A stretch of DNA of 64,000 nucleotides, from positions 1,263,280 through 1,327,279 of the forward strand of contig KL647297.1 of the NCBI GenBank assembly GCA_000727475.1, given 5' to 3'. The position numbers were made by a program, and so were the translations under genes. Of the stretch, positions 1 to 12,105 are shown one piece after another (the first letter of the stretch is position 1; each line of letters opens with the position of its first letter). The notes under the pieces are model-generated. The model was given only the letters and a program-made list of their open reading frames with translations. It was not told where the DNA came from and searched no databases. This DNA comes from Sarcocystis neurona (taxonomy: Eukaryota > Apicomplexa > Conoidasida > Eucoccidiorida > Sarcocystidae).

Positions 1-521
1 CGAGAGAAGCCACAGCCACGCGGTTTTCATACTTTGAAAGCTTGTAGACATGCTTATATGTGTGGACCAAATACGTCTTTCCTTTCTCTTCACTTTCTGC
101 GACTGGTTTACATCTTCTCTTCTTCGACTCTGTTCACGCCAACATATACCCCTCTCACACGTGTAAGAAGTCGTTCTCGTCTGCCATTTTCATTTGCACG
201 CGCTCGGCAGAACTATCGTGAGGAGTCGCACAAGTATATATCCACCACATATATATATATAGATATATATGGAAATGCAAATAGAAGCGTGTCTATAGCA
301 GTACACAATAGTATGTATGAATACGCGAGTGTGAAGGACATGTGCGTGTGCGGAGGGGACGTCGAAGGAGAGTGAGAGACCCGGAGGCAGCTCGCCAACA
401 AAAAATAAGCGTCAGCGGGAAAGGGAGAGGAAGACGCGCAAAAGAGGCAGCCGCATCAACTTACTAAATTGCTTCTAATGTTGCAGAGAGGCGTCGCCGG
501 CCCATAGTTCAGCAATCGCAC
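1..521. other. no gene seen; window edge
   Basis: I see no supported gene here. The stretch contains a short TA microsatellite near 236-272. It lies downstream of the minus-strand exon at 522-830, so further exons of that gene would be expected here or beyond the left edge, but no splice-bounded frame stands out. Confidence 0.4.
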
Positions 522-830
522 CTGCACCCGCTTCCTGCTTCGTGCGTAGGCCAGAGCTGCTGCTGTTGGTTCAGACTCTTCCGCCGCGCTCGCTGCTGCT
601 GCTGCCGCTGCCGCGGCTGCTGCGGCTGCGGCTGCTGCGGCTGCTGGCGCTGCAGCGGCGCCGGGGAAGTTGAAGAGCAGCAGCAGGCCGTGCGCAGCGC
701 ATGCAACGGCGTTTAACACGTCCTCGGGTGAGGAGCGGAGAGAAGCAGCAAATACGTCTCCATCGGGAGGCGGATTTCTCTGCAGCAGCTGCGGATACTT
801 CATATAAATTTCTAGGGTTGCGACGTTGAT
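522..830 (-). CDS. internal exon of an unrecognised Ala-tract protein
   Basis: The minus-strand frame stays open from about 830 to 522. It starts after a pyrimidine-rich stretch ending in AG (an alternative AG lies 3 bases upstream) and ends at a CAG|GTGCGA donor, phase 0 on both sides, giving 103 codons. The protein starts with INVATLEIYMKYPQLL, followed by an acidic and hydrophobic segment ending in LLLLFNFPG. A run of about 20 alanines follows, encoded by GCC/GCA/GCG near 590-660, and then a basic end, RSRKRVQ. The flanks of the Ala run have mixed, non-repetitive composition, which argues for real coding sequence. An in-frame ATG at 803 could instead be the start. I do not recognise the family. 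Confidence 0.45.
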
Positions 831-889
831 CTTCTCGTTTTTTGCAGGCGTCCGCGGAAGAAAGAAAAATAAGCAAACAAGTGCAACAT

Positions 890-1350
890 GTTAATCGAAA
901 AAGCGCCATGCCTCGCTCCCACGCATGCACACACATATGCAAATTAACGCATACATATACACATATACACGTGTGTACACACGTAGGCACATATGTAAGC
1001 GTACACGTGTGGGCACACACATATACATAAACGTATATATAAATATATATAAATAGACATACGTCCATAATTTCATCAGTACATACACACACATACGCAC
1101 ACATACACATATAGTAGGCAGAAAATATACATACAGGTATATAAAAATATACATGTACATACACACGCGCACATATATATATGTATATACATGTCTACGC
1201 CTCAGCTATGCGCCTCCCCAGGTCTACATGTACACCCCAAGGTACACGCTCACACACACGTAGATATATACGCATATATATATATATATATGTGTGTATA
1301 TATATGTATATATGTATGTAAAGGCAAATATGTACTCGTGTATCTATACA
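890..1350. repeat. TA/CA/GT microsatellite block
   Basis: Imperfect runs of ACACAT, ATATAC and pure TA fill this stretch, for example the (TA)n near 1273-1290. Every open frame here reads as Tyr/Ile/His/Val-rich low complexity, which is a property of the repeat and not coding evidence. Confidence 0.8.
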
Positions 1351-2028
1351 GATGAAATACCTTTGTCGACGCAATGTAAACAAAAAACTAACGCAGAAAC
1401 ACAAACACTACTACACGTACATACAACGTGTAGGTATGTTAGGTTGTGCAGTCCCGTGTAGCTGGCGGCCGTTTCCGGTGTCACTACAGCGGGATTTGGC
1501 TACAAGGAGAAGGAGTGGGGAGGGGGGCAGGCACTGCAAGGTGCACAAAAACGCTGTCTCTCTGTGGAAGTTCCTGTCTTTTCGTACACGTGTTCGCACC
1601 CGCATATTTGGCCTTCGACTCTCATAAAACAAACGCCCAAGCAGCAAACAAAATGAAAGGCACAGAGAGAGACAAAACGAGAGTTTGGTGGAGGCGAAAG
1701 TATTATAAATTTATTGCATGCACACAACGCGACACTGCGGACAGAGCCAGCAAATACGCAGGCCTTCACAAAGGGGACTGGGAAGGCAGCAGGTGCGTTG
1801 GGCAGTTACCACACACACGTAAAATCGAATTCATATATACACACATATACACATACACATATACCTCCAATATATATATATATGTATATATATATGTATA
1901 TGCGTATACACATATGTATAATTACACACATATATATGTGTATATATATTTGTCAGCAGAGAGTTCAACGAAAGTGCAGGTTTTCGTATTTTCGAAGAAA
2001 AAAGTTTTCTTCCTGCGTCTTCGCCTAG
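1351..2028. repeat. mixed non-coding with TA microsatellite 1835-1955
   Basis: The first part is non-repetitive and has no splice-supported frame. From about 1835 to 1955 it is an ATATAC/TATATG array. The last 40 bases are pyrimidine-rich and end in a good 3' splice site (CCTAG) before the candidate exon at 2029. Confidence 0.5.
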
Positions 2029-2127
2029 TGGACATGTTTTCCTTCGGGCTCCTGCATCAACAGCGCTTGGAGGACGCTGCGCTGCTCTGCGTCTTCTACT
2101 TGCATCGGTGTGCTGCTAACAAATTCA
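2029..2127 (+). CDS. candidate small exon, function unknown
   Basis: A pyrimidine tract ending in TTCGCCTAG precedes a 99-base open segment that ends at a TTCA|GTAGAG donor-like site, phase 1 on both sides. The peptide includes MFSFGLLHQQRLEDAALLC, which is not low complexity and looks like an amphipathic helix. No neighbouring exon could be matched by phase, so this is only a candidate. Confidence 0.25.
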
Positions 2128-2329
2128 GTAGAGTTACCCACAAAATTCTATAACTGCTGAAGCGGCCTTCACGCTGTAGTGTACATGCGTCCTTATCTGC
2201 GAAAAGCAGGAATATATTTTTTTCGAAGACACATCTCTAGGTGAAGAACTGCTGAGGCGTTCACGCTGTCCGCACAGGCAGGACTCCACGCCTGTACAGA
2301 CACGCGTATTTATTTATGGAATATCAAGT

Positions 2330-3640
2330 TGTGTGCATCTACATGCGTACGTACGCTTGCATATGTATACCTACACAGCACATATGTGTGTGGTAATACA
2401 CGTATGTAACACAAGTATATATCCATATACGTATATATACACATACTTAACTATCAGTACACGTGTGGGCATATACCTATGTAGACCTGCATATAGATGT
2501 ATATACGCGTATTTGTATGTTTATACACGTATGTAGCACAGATGCACATCAATATACATATATATTTGTATGGAATAAATATGTGTGTCAGCATAGGAGT
2601 GCATACATATACGTAGGTATGTACGTGGTTAAACCTGCGTAAGTACAGCTGCATCCATCTATATGCATATATACAGATATGTGTATGCTTACACACCTGT
2701 GTAATACACGTGTGCACCCATATACACACACTTGTATACATATATATATATATATACAGATGCACACACGTGTGGGTGTCCACAGCAGGAAAACAGATGC
2801 AGGTGGAATTCTTTGTATGTCAATATATTCACAGCGCACGAGCCTTTGTTGCTTGTGCTGCGTCAAGTTCCTTCTCTATCCACATGTATAGGATCAACTC
2901 TGCGTAGCTTCCCTTCGTACTCTACAGATATAAGGTATGTATATACATAAACATATACATATATATTCTTGCACATATTTATAGACACCCATAAATGCGT
3001 GAAGCTAGGTATTATTAAGGACGCACATATCTGTGCGTATGTGTGGGTATGTGCATACATTCTACTTATAATATGTAACTCTAATATAGGTACAGGTCCA
3101 GTCACATACATCTAGCACACATATGTCTAGCCACACATGCCAAGCACGTCGACGACACATCTAGACGTGTACATATATTCAAACTATCTTCTATGTACAA
3201 CTGCAAACTCAGTAGCACCTACACGTATATGTACGTGGGTCTGTGTGCTTCAGCCCATACGTGTATCTGTGTGCTTGTAAATGCGTAGAGCAATACCTTC
3301 GTGCTTTGGTATATGTACACATGCACAGTTGCATTTATATATGTATCTACATATCTATATATATACATATATATATGTACGTGTACTCTCCGGAGAGAAG
3401 AAAAGACGGAGAAGAAATGTTGCGAACCGCAGCCGTCTGGGATAACTCTGGCAACGAAATCCTGCTGTCTCTATACAGCTACTACTCTTGACTATATTTA
3501 TATATATATGTATATGTTGATGTGCATGGTTACAACACCTTTGCTGCTTACGTGGAGCAATTAGTGTTCACTACGTACACATATATGTATATATATGTAC
3601 ACTAAGGAGGATAGCATTTCTGAGGCCGCTTTCACAAATC
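2330..3640. repeat. TA/TG/CA microsatellite block
   Basis: Degenerate ATAC/TATG/CACGTG repeats cover most of this region. The element CACGTGTG followed by GGC or GGT recurs near 2461 and 2768, so a diverged higher-order repeat is possible. A short non-repetitive island at about 3390-3490 reads EEMLRTAAVWDNSGNEILL on the plus strand and could be an exon, but it has no clear splice partner. Confidence 0.7.
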
Positions 3641-3815
3641 CGCGGAGAAAAAAGTGAACAGAAAAAGATGTTTATACTCGCACAGCGGACTCACATCTGC
3701 CAGAAGACTGAAACGATGCTGCAGCAGGAAATTACGCCACTCCTCCACGTACGCCAGAAGGCCCCCTGAAAAGCAGCACAGTCGCATGCGCCGATGTTGG
3801 CTCCCTGCTCGCGCA

Positions 3816-4033
3816 ATATATGTGCATGCCTGTACAAATATGTACACGCTGCCAATGTGTAGATATACATATACATACGTAGGGATGTACGCACACGTGT
3901 ATGTAGGGCTACGGGTATGCGTAGCTACGCATATTCACGTCTACTACACACACTTATACGGGCGCATAGGTATACACACGTATGTGTATGTGCGGATCGA
4001 TACAGATAGTGTCTCTCTCTGTCGCTCTCTCTC

Positions 4034-4068
<35 letters not shown>

Positions 4069-4350
4069 GATATATACCCGTGTGCCTGTATGAGTGTGTG
4101 TACTGCATGTGGATACACGTCTCTACGCATAACCGTACCCCCGCGTTGGCTACTTGCACACTTATATATACATGTGTACGCCTGTACAAATATATACACG
4201 TTGCGGGTGTGTAGACATACGTATATATATAGGGATGTATGTCCTCCTGCGCGTACGGGTGGGCGCAGATACGCATATTTACGTCTACTACACATGCTCT
4301 CTTGCACACACACAGGGACACATGGTATACACATGGGTATACGTATGTTT
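3816..4350. repeat. diverged direct duplication, about 175 bp, offset about 350 bp
   Basis: The segments at about 3816-3990 and 4168-4350 share, in order, GCCTGTACAAATA, TACACG, TGTGTAGA, TAGGGATGTA, TACGCATATT and CGTCTACTACACA, with offsets of 344-352 bases. A (TCTC)/(TA) microsatellite separates them at 4008-4065. This is a segmental tandem duplication in non-coding DNA. Confidence 0.65.
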
Positions 4351-4968
4351 TTATCCGGATAAATATAAATGTTCTCTTTCTTTCTTTCTCTCTTTAGCAA
4401 TCTCTATCTCTCTCTATATACATATATATATATATAAACATAGACTGGTAGACGCGTGGACGCCTCCTTTGTGTGTACATGATACCCGTGTAGACAAGGA
4501 GGTGTGGGTAAAACCTATGACGCAGCCGACGTACGGGAAAATAAGTAGTAGGGACCTTCACCTTGAAAACGATGAGGTGCGTCCTCCCATTTTTATTGCC
4601 ATTTACACATGGAAACTGATCTACGTATACAGACACCCTTATAGCAACATACTTAAATGTGTGCACAGAGCTGCGTGTCACCATTCAGAAATATTTTCCT
4701 GCGCGTGTATACGGACCCACACGTCAGCGTAAATGGCGGGGGCTTCAATAGAAAGAGGTACGCCCCGCGCAAACAGGCAAGGGCCTTGAACAATGAAAAT
4801 CGCATATCAGTTTCGTGTACGCCGAGGAATTTCAACCATTAGGGATATGCACACATATTCATCTGACAATCTATATATCCGTCTATATCTGTGTTTACCG
4901 ACCCCTGTATATGCTAGGCAAAAAATCTACAGAGTGACATACTCAGAGGTAGGTGCATAAATAGCCAG
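4351..4968. other. non-coding boundary between repeat-rich and repeat-poor DNA
   Basis: CTTTCTCT and TA runs end near 4440. From there the sequence becomes complex and non-repetitive, apart from a short TATATC patch near 4870-4890. No supported gene is seen. This marks the left edge of a roughly 9-kb low-repeat segment. Confidence 0.5.
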
Positions 4969-5980
4969 CTACGGAGACAGTGTGTAACGGGTAACGTATG
5001 TTGCTTCGCCGCGTTTCCTCTGCAAAAGCGATTCGACTGTGCGCGGCTTCTCCAAGAAACATCTAGGACAATTGATGAACACAGCAGAAAACATACCATC
5101 GGTCTCAACTTCTTCTTGCGTAAAGTACAGACGGAGGAGGCGCTGCATGGCGCCTATCCTTTCAGTTAGCGGCACGCTTGTGCAGTTTCCTAGACGACCG
5201 ACGCATGTCGACGACAGAAGACCCGTCGGCCGAAAGATAAGCCGAATTTCAGGAAGGCGCACGACTCTAAAAAAGTGTAGAAGAGGAATCTCTGATAGTC
5301 GAGAAGCAACAGACGGTTCCCATGTTCCCCATAGAAAAATGGACCGGGGTGGACGTCAAGCAAAATAGAAGAAGCGCAAGGATTGAAAGCTATGCAGCGT
5401 AGGAAGAAGAGAATTTTGGGGTGGTAAAGGGGAGAATGGGCACGAGACTGTCTGCACCTCAAACAGAAAAAAGGAGAAAAGTGAGAGGGCGCAGATACTG
5501 ATGGGGAACGGAGGAATTCAGAAAGAGACGAGGTTCACGAGCAAACAAAACGAAGGTGGATACGAACGCCTAGACACCCGTGCACATCTTATTGTTGACA
5601 CGCTTGTCGGCGATGTACTTTTGCAGAACAGGAACGTACTCGTCAAACAGGAATAAGATGCGCGGTGCAAAAACGTCTTTTTCGGCGGCATATCTCCACT
5701 GAGGACAGTTTATTATATATAAGGGAGTTCTGGTAGGCGACTTGTAATAAGTGCGAGTCCGATGCGCCGCCTGGACGAGCGGAGAGCTCTGCTGTCGATA
5801 CTGAGACTTGCCAGCTGGGTGACAAGATGGGTGAAACCCACCTACAGCCACCTCTCTACTGCTCACGGGTTTCTCCACCTGAAAGGAGAAATGCGTATCG
5901 TGGGTATTTCCAGTCAAGCACCCTGAGGTGAATGAGCACGTCTGCGCTTCTTGTAGGGTGTTGAACAGGAAGTGTGGCAT
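4969..5980 (-). CDS. two-exon gene, possible CRAL-TRIO/Sec14-like protein
   Basis: I join exon 1 (5980-5640) and exon 2 (5266-4969). Exon 1 starts at an ATG with an in-frame TAA shortly upstream and ends GA|GTACGT in phase 2. Exon 2 follows a CTTCTACACTTTTTTAG acceptor in phase 2, and the product is 212 residues. The join reads ILFLFDEVVRLPEIRLIF, and further on VFINCPRCF then KPRTVESLL. This resembles the CRAL-TRIO fold, where a strand ending in Asp (about residue 112) is followed by a helix, then a strand of the type IxINxP, then KPFxxxxT. The order fits, but the N-lobe is not evident and the C-terminus is short, so exons may be missing on either side. The splice and the frame are seen directly; the family is an inference from motif spacing. 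If correct, the role would be binding or transfer of a lipid or other small hydrophobic ligand. Confidence 0.4.
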
Positions 5981-7898
5981 TTTATTTTATAGGCGCTGGA
6001 GGAGGGAATTCCTGTCGGCCTGCGGAAAGGGTGAACCGCGGCCGCAAAACTAATTCGGAAAAGGTGGAGAGGAAGTAGAGACGTCGGATGTACCGGGCTT
6101 AAAAGGTTTCGGCTGGCCGCTACACCACGTCATAATGTTAGGACCCACATATTCCCACGCACACACAAGAGGACCCTAGTGTACGTGCACCAGGAAAACG
6201 ACCGCTTCACATCGAAATTCAGCGCGTCTGCTATGATACAGACACGTGTGTGTACGCAAGAGTGTCCACGAAAAGCTTCGGTAAATGTCGAAGAAGGTGT
6301 TGATTTACCAATCAAATAACGAAATGGTGAATGCTATCTGCAAGCGCGGCTGCCAGGTTTAGGCAGCCTGTGCACAGAGCCAGTACGCGGTGTCAGTACA
6401 CGAGAAAGACGTGACGATCGTAGTACGGCAGAGGGAGCGCCGCTTGTCCACTACAGCCGTATGCGTCAGTCGAGGAAAACTGCGTGCAAAGTTCTACGGG
6501 GAAATTGAGAAGCGGACCGAGAGGGCGAGGATGAGCCGGTCTCTGTAGTAACGCATGAGTTCCACTGTCAAAACTCAACCACCGTTCCACACAAGGAGGC
6601 GCTCCGCATACTTGCAGCTAGAGTCAATGCGTGGAAGTGCTTATTCTCGACAGCGCAAAACTACGCTGTGCCGACGAGATCCACATGTACTTTTTCTCTA
6701 ACTGTTTATGGGAGGTCATCTCATCACTGCGACGGCCGGAGACTACTAGCGACCGTCTCTTTTTGTCCTTTGGAAGCCTTTCGTTGCCTATAGAGGAAGA
6801 GCCGACAACAAAAGTTCAAGCTAACAATTGTGAGCGTTAGCAAGTGTTGCGGATGAGGAAGTTTGGACAGGGGACGCTGGTGACGATGACGATTGATTCT
6901 GTTTTGAAGGAAAGCAACAGGAGGTCAAGAATATATTCTTGCCGATGCACACGGCATTGTGTGACTCATTAGCACATGAAGAATTTTAACAAAAGTGTCC
7001 ACAAAACTACAAGAAAACTCGAGGTTTTATACAGGACTCAGCGCTTGTGTCAATCAGCCCTGCACACCGGGAAGTCGCCCCGTCGTTCACAAGGAGTGAG
7101 ATAGTTGCGAGGTACAGAAGCGACTTTGTAGTGGACAACTAAGAAATAAACTAAAAAGCGAAGCAAACGTGGAATGAAAGAGGGACGCCACAGGAATGAG
7201 GGAAATGTCGGAAATGTGACGCCTTTGGGGCCACAAAGATGGCCTCCCGCGCACAAAGCCCCCAGCATGGAAGGGACGAGTCAGAGTTTACATAATTGCA
7301 GGGGAAACCTGCCCAGACTGACTCTAGCTGCATGAGTTTTCTTGCACCGTGACTTCGTGTCTTTGACGTGGACGCACGAGGGGTCAACTTCAAGATTGGA
7401 GTGATGACTTGTCTTTATGGTACTCACCCCCAGAGTGTCTTGCTATCTGCATGTGTGTCTTCCGATCACTGTAGGGAGCGAATGGAAGGCGTGTTGTACG
7501 TGTGCAGCACTCTCCCTTCCACGTCTATACATAAAACTCCTTACATGTGTACACGCGACTTCTGCAACGTTTTGGATCTGTTTTCTGCACATTGTCCTCA
7601 TCACGCTGGTGTAGTAACGCACATGTATGCGGATCCTGTAACACCGTCCTGTGTGTAAAGCTATCCCCTGCCTCGGTGCAGGAATATATATATATATATA
7701 TATGGATAAGCGTATCTGTAGTGTACACGTCATTCCTTTCCTGCACTTCACAGCTTTTCTATCCGTCTGACCCCTTTGCTCGATGATGGGCGAACACGTC
7801 TGTGGAAGGGACAGAAAGGAGAGAAAAGAGATGCTCGAGAGCAGAAAAGGGGTGAAGTGTCGACGGGAGGAAAAAGGAAGCCTACTGTGTCGAGGACT
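5981..7898. other. non-repetitive intergenic DNA, no supported gene
   Basis: The sequence is complex and mostly free of microsatellites, apart from a short TA run at 7685-7702. Several 60-80 codon frames exist on the minus strand (6393-6590 and 7050-7393), but none has convincing splice borders or family motifs. Upstream exons of the minus-strand gene at 4969-5980 could lie here. Confidence 0.4.
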
Positions 7899-8128
7899 TC
7901 AAAGATATTTTCGTTGTGTCAGCTCCCCCAAAATGGACGATTTCTGCGGCGTTTCCGCCAGGCGTCGTGTAATCACACCGGCGTCTTCGTATTTCTTTGT
8001 AGTACGTGTTTGGAATTCATACGCATCGCCTACGTTCGTGCCCGCGAGAGACTGCCTTCCGCTCAATGGTGCACAGAACATCCACGTACTGCGTTCACGA
8101 AGAGTCTGATGTTCGGGCGGTACGCCGC
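7899..8128 (-). CDS. terminal exon of an unrecognised minus-strand gene
   Basis: A 230-base minus-strand segment begins after the acceptor CACCTGCAATTAG in phase 1 and ends in TGA. Its peptide has normal composition: PPEHQTLRERSTWMFCAP near the start, GDAYEFQTRTTKKYEDAG in the middle and SSILGELTQRKYL at the end. A polar, charged sequence without runs, directly behind a good 3' splice site, supports coding. The upstream exon was not pinned down: the minus strand near 8770-9040 has two overlapping plausible frames after a CTTTTCCTGGCAG acceptor, but their phases do not match. Function unknown. Confidence 0.4.
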
Positions 8129-9719
8129 CTAATTGCAGGTGAATGCGTCAACAATTGTGGCGCAGAAGTCACATGAGTGACTCGGACGAGTTCAATCGGA
8201 CAAACGATAGCCGTTAGTACATATCTGACGGATTTACATCACAGTAGTTTTGCGCCGCCTTCTGGTATCCGCTTATATGTATACGCGCACGTACGTATGT
8301 GTTACTGCCATTCACGCACAAAAACAAATACCTCTGTTTCCACCGCCTCGCAGTATTGCACTACACTGAAAGAGATTTTTGTCCGTGCAACTTCTAAAAT
8401 AGCGTTCGCTGCCCAAAACTATGCGTGGTGGACGCAGCCAGCCCCATCCGAATAGGGAATTGTATGACAGTAGCCAAGGCTATGTTCGTTTCTATCCTGT
8501 TAGGCGAACGACACCTAAAAATACCAGGCAGGGATCTTTGATTACTTTGGATATTTGGGCGCACCGAAGGACGACTTTAAATAGATGCATGTGGTTTTGC
8601 AATTTGCAAAGGGGGAAGCATCAGTTACAGTCATAAACACATTTTTACTCTGCAAGACAAAAGCATGTACGTATCTGCCCAGTTGCACCTATTGCAGTGG
8701 CGTATATCATTTAACCAACAATGCATAGGCGTTTAATTGATAGGGAAAGGCTAGATATGTGGTATTTGTTGAACTACATGCGTGCGTAGGTACACTTGCA
8801 CATTTCCGTGTACCATGGCATAAGTGCTTGAGCCCTTATGCTGTCTTTTTGCAGTAGTGGCCGTGACTTGTGAAGATACACTCGAATCCGGTAAGTACAC
8901 AGACAGTCCTGCCATGGCTGACTTATCAAGCTGCTCCTCCTCTGATCCTTTCCCAACGGAAAGAGATATCTCGCAGCCGTTCGGAACCGGATGTACTGAA
9001 TGCTGTTTGACACAGGTGTGGCACCTGCCAGGAAAAGGACGGTACATGGGTGTCAAGTGGCGCCGTCTTTGGGCGCGCTTGCGGCGGGTTTGCACTTTTG
9101 TAACAGTTTATGAATCGGCGATCCACTTCATTGTCTTGATATCCGCGTCTTCCTCAATACGCACGCGCAGGTCCGCATGTGTCTCTGAGTGTATATTTGG
9201 ATGCAGTTCCACACCCGTGGAAAGGTGGCATTTCCGTCTCTATGGTAGCAGCTATGTTTTTCTTGACGTTCAAGGGCACCTGGGACTACCCACGTAACGT
9301 AAACTCCATACGCTTCTGTTTACAAAGCAAAAATGAACGACCATCGCGATGCGCCGTCAGAAAAATCTACATCTCTATATACACGCGCAGATGCGCATAA
9401 CATTTAATAAGAGTGTTTTCGGGCTTGAGTTGTTGCATCAATAGGTATAGCTCATATAGGATATGGGATTACACGTTGTCACGCAAAGTGAACCTATACA
9501 GGTAAGTGTGTTAGTGCATATATTTGTGTGTACACATAGATATCTCTGTTCACACTCTACATTTAAGCAGCGTAAGCAGTGGTAACACGTAGATGCCTGC
9601 GAGTAAAGCCTGTGCTCAGGAAGTAAAAAGTTGCACAAAAACTGAGTTGCATTGTCTAGAGATGCGCACACGCGTGTATGAGAGTGTGGATGCATTACAT
9701 GCTAGCTTAAGGTGTGACG
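8129..9719. other. intergenic or intronic, exon-like fragments only
   Basis: This complex sequence includes a minus-strand acceptor (CCTTTTCCTGGCAG, near 9028) followed by about 240 bases open in two frames. On the plus strand there is a small acceptor/donor pair, TTTTTGCAG at 8855 and TCCG|GTAAGT at 8890. The two readings are on opposite strands, so at most one is likely real. I cannot choose between them. Confidence 0.3.
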
Positions 9720-9968
9720 CGTTCGAAGACACTCTACATACGTACACACGTACAAACCAGTAAACCTACATATAGCGATGCGTTTGTGCGCGACTTTGAG
9801 CACTCTCCCTCCTCTATAGTACATACATATATGTATCACCATACCGTTCGAAGCAACTCTACATACACCTCTACATACCATTATATCCACATGTAGCGAT
9901 CCACACGTGCGCGACCTTTAGCACTGTCACTCTTCTACAGTATATGTGTGTATATATATATATATGAC
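9720..9968. repeat. tandem duplication, two 125-bp units
   Basis: The units 9720-9844 and 9845-9968 both start CGTTCGAAG and share ACTCTACATAC, AGCGAT, GTGCGCGAC, AGCACT and CTATAGTA/CTACAGTA in the same order, offset 125 bases. Identity is roughly 70-80% by eye. The unit has no simple-sequence core and is unlike the microsatellites elsewhere. Confidence 0.7.
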
Positions 9969-11940
9969 CGTACCCATGCATAGCGGTGCTTAGGTGTAGA
10001 CCCTGATTGCTACACTGTATGGCTATTTCCGTCGATGTTGCCTGTGGTTGCTTACATATTAAATGCAACCCATTGCCGCCTACCTAGTGAAATGTTTACT
10101 GGTTTATTAGAGTGGCTGGGCGGGCTTCCTTCTGCGGACAGAAGTTTAGAAGGTAAAATCACGTCGCTTCTCGAGAAGCGGCGTGCCTTCGCCTTGCGAT
10201 TCATCTTCCACAGTTGAAACACTAATCTGATCCGGGAGATATCAACTTATCGTCAAGAGATTTTCCTATTCTGCTGTGAAATGTCACATTTGTGGAGGAT
10301 GTGCACATCGGACATTTGTGAGAAAATGGCAAATTCTAGAGGATAAGGGTTCCGAAGAGCAGAAGAGTGAATTCGCGTAATCAGGGAGGCGTATCACATC
10401 AATCTAGTCTGTATACCCATATAGAAAAATGCATAAGACGCCGTGTCGTGACAGGCAACGCAAGACACACGTTTTCAGGTGACCGCCAATAGTTCCAATT
10501 AATCACTGACGTACACCATGAAGCGTTTTTTCAGGAGCTGACGGGGACGTCTGCGCCGCACGAACACACGTAAATGGCTCATGTTATGGAGAAACTCTGT
10601 GCAGGGGATAAACACAGAAGGATGATATCGGCACTGCAGCGCACAACAATGTCGAGACGGGGATAACCAGTGTGTAAAAGATTAGCAACCTTACAAAAGC
10701 ACGAAGGAAGAGAAATAGACAAAAGGACGCATTATTGCATCAGAAAAGAGTACCCCTGGTAAGTACATTCCACGGGTGAATGTGTTACAGTGAAGAAAAG
10801 CCCCCCCACCAGAAAGTTGGCAGCACAGTGAGTTCGCAGTGGTTCATCATTCTCACGCAGACGGTTCTGTTTTAGTGCTGAAGCCTCTCTCTATCTCTAT
10901 GCAATTTCAAGCAGCTCAGCAAGCGGAAAGGCGCTGCAGGCGGGGCTTCTCGTCGCGGTGTTTTTGAACTTATCCAGTGCAGTATTCTATGACAAGAGTT
11001 GGGACTTACATGTTTATCCCGTAGAAGGTATTTTGCACGCGCACGAAGTGCTTACTAAAAACCTTCAGAGTCACGCGTGTAGGCGTGCCGCTTGACTTTG
11101 GCAGACAGTGGAAGGCATACAGACTATATACGAGCAGTTCTGTTTATCAAAAAAGCCTCAACAGGGATGGTGTCTCGTTGTATTACTAAGTCAAAATCAG
11201 GTTGCCTCAATCTTTAATTAATTTCAATAGAACTGGCAGAGAACACTCAACGAAACATGCATGTGCGCCGCTGGGGCCTGCTGACTGGCCACTAGTGGCT
11301 ACCACGTAGGAGACGTTCCACCCCAGGGCCTTTCCGGTACGCTCTTCTTTATTCCTGGGGACACATTATGTATCTTCTATAGCGTGAAAGCCATCAATTT
11401 ACTTCCTCGTGTATCTCGGCACAGGTGCGAAGCTTCGTTTCTCTCGTCTTTGTGTGTGGCCGTCGTCGCCGCTGCGGAGCGCGATTTGTCGTTGGCTCGC
11501 AGAGGAAATACCCTTAACTAGCTATTCTTCCCCATTATTCTACGACTTCTTTTGTGGCATATATTGCAGCCGGAAAAGTGACGCCAAAGGACACTTTTCT
11601 ATAATGGCAGTTGTGCCGACACTGCCTTCACTGTTTTAGCTGGATCTCTGGTGACAAGAAGTCCTTTTTCTAGTGCTGCCTGCGTTGACACTGGGGCACC
11701 GCCGTCACGACGTCATTACGAATGTTTCTCCGTAATTCTCATAATGCAGCGTAGCGTAATTTTCTGGTATACCCCTCAACATTATTGAATGGACGGTGGC
11801 TCAGCGCTTCTCTCCTGCCTTTTCGCTTCCCCTGGTCACACTTTGCTGCGAGCGCAGCAATGCCGCCATTGTTTACATTCAAATTGTAGTTTTCGTTACT
11901 GTGAAGATCTGGTTGAAAAACCGGGAAAACCCACAGACGT
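9969..11940. other. non-repetitive DNA without supported gene
   Basis: Two kilobases contain only short open frames. One possible tiny exon lies around 10090-10156 (after CCTACCTAG, with peptide MFTGLLEWLGGLPSADRSLE before a GTAAAA site), but it has no partner. Near 10800 there is a run of eight C. Confidence 0.4.
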
Positions 11941-12105
11941 GTAAAGGGGACTTCACTTCTCCATCATTTGCTGACTTTGTACTCCCACCTTTTCGCGTGA
12001 TCTGAATCAAAAGCGAAAAAGCCCTCTCAGATAAGTGAAGGGGACGTTTTTTTTTTCCGTCCTTTGTTGACTTGTATCTCTCCTCTTTCGTCTGATCTGT
12101 CCGGC
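11941..12105. repeat. diverged tandem repeat, about 93-bp period
   Basis: Copies at about 11941-12006 and 12035-12105 share AAGGGGAC, the core TTTGCTGACTTGTA or TTTGTTGACTTGTA with minor changes, TCTCCTCTTTCG-like sequence and TGATCTG. A ten-base poly-T sits in the second copy. It is non-coding. Confidence 0.55.

Noticed and set aside
8824..9297. 157-codon plus-strand frame
   Set aside because: It is interrupted by a plausible acceptor and donor (8855 and 8890) and is antisense to another equally plausible frame; neither could be tied to other exons.
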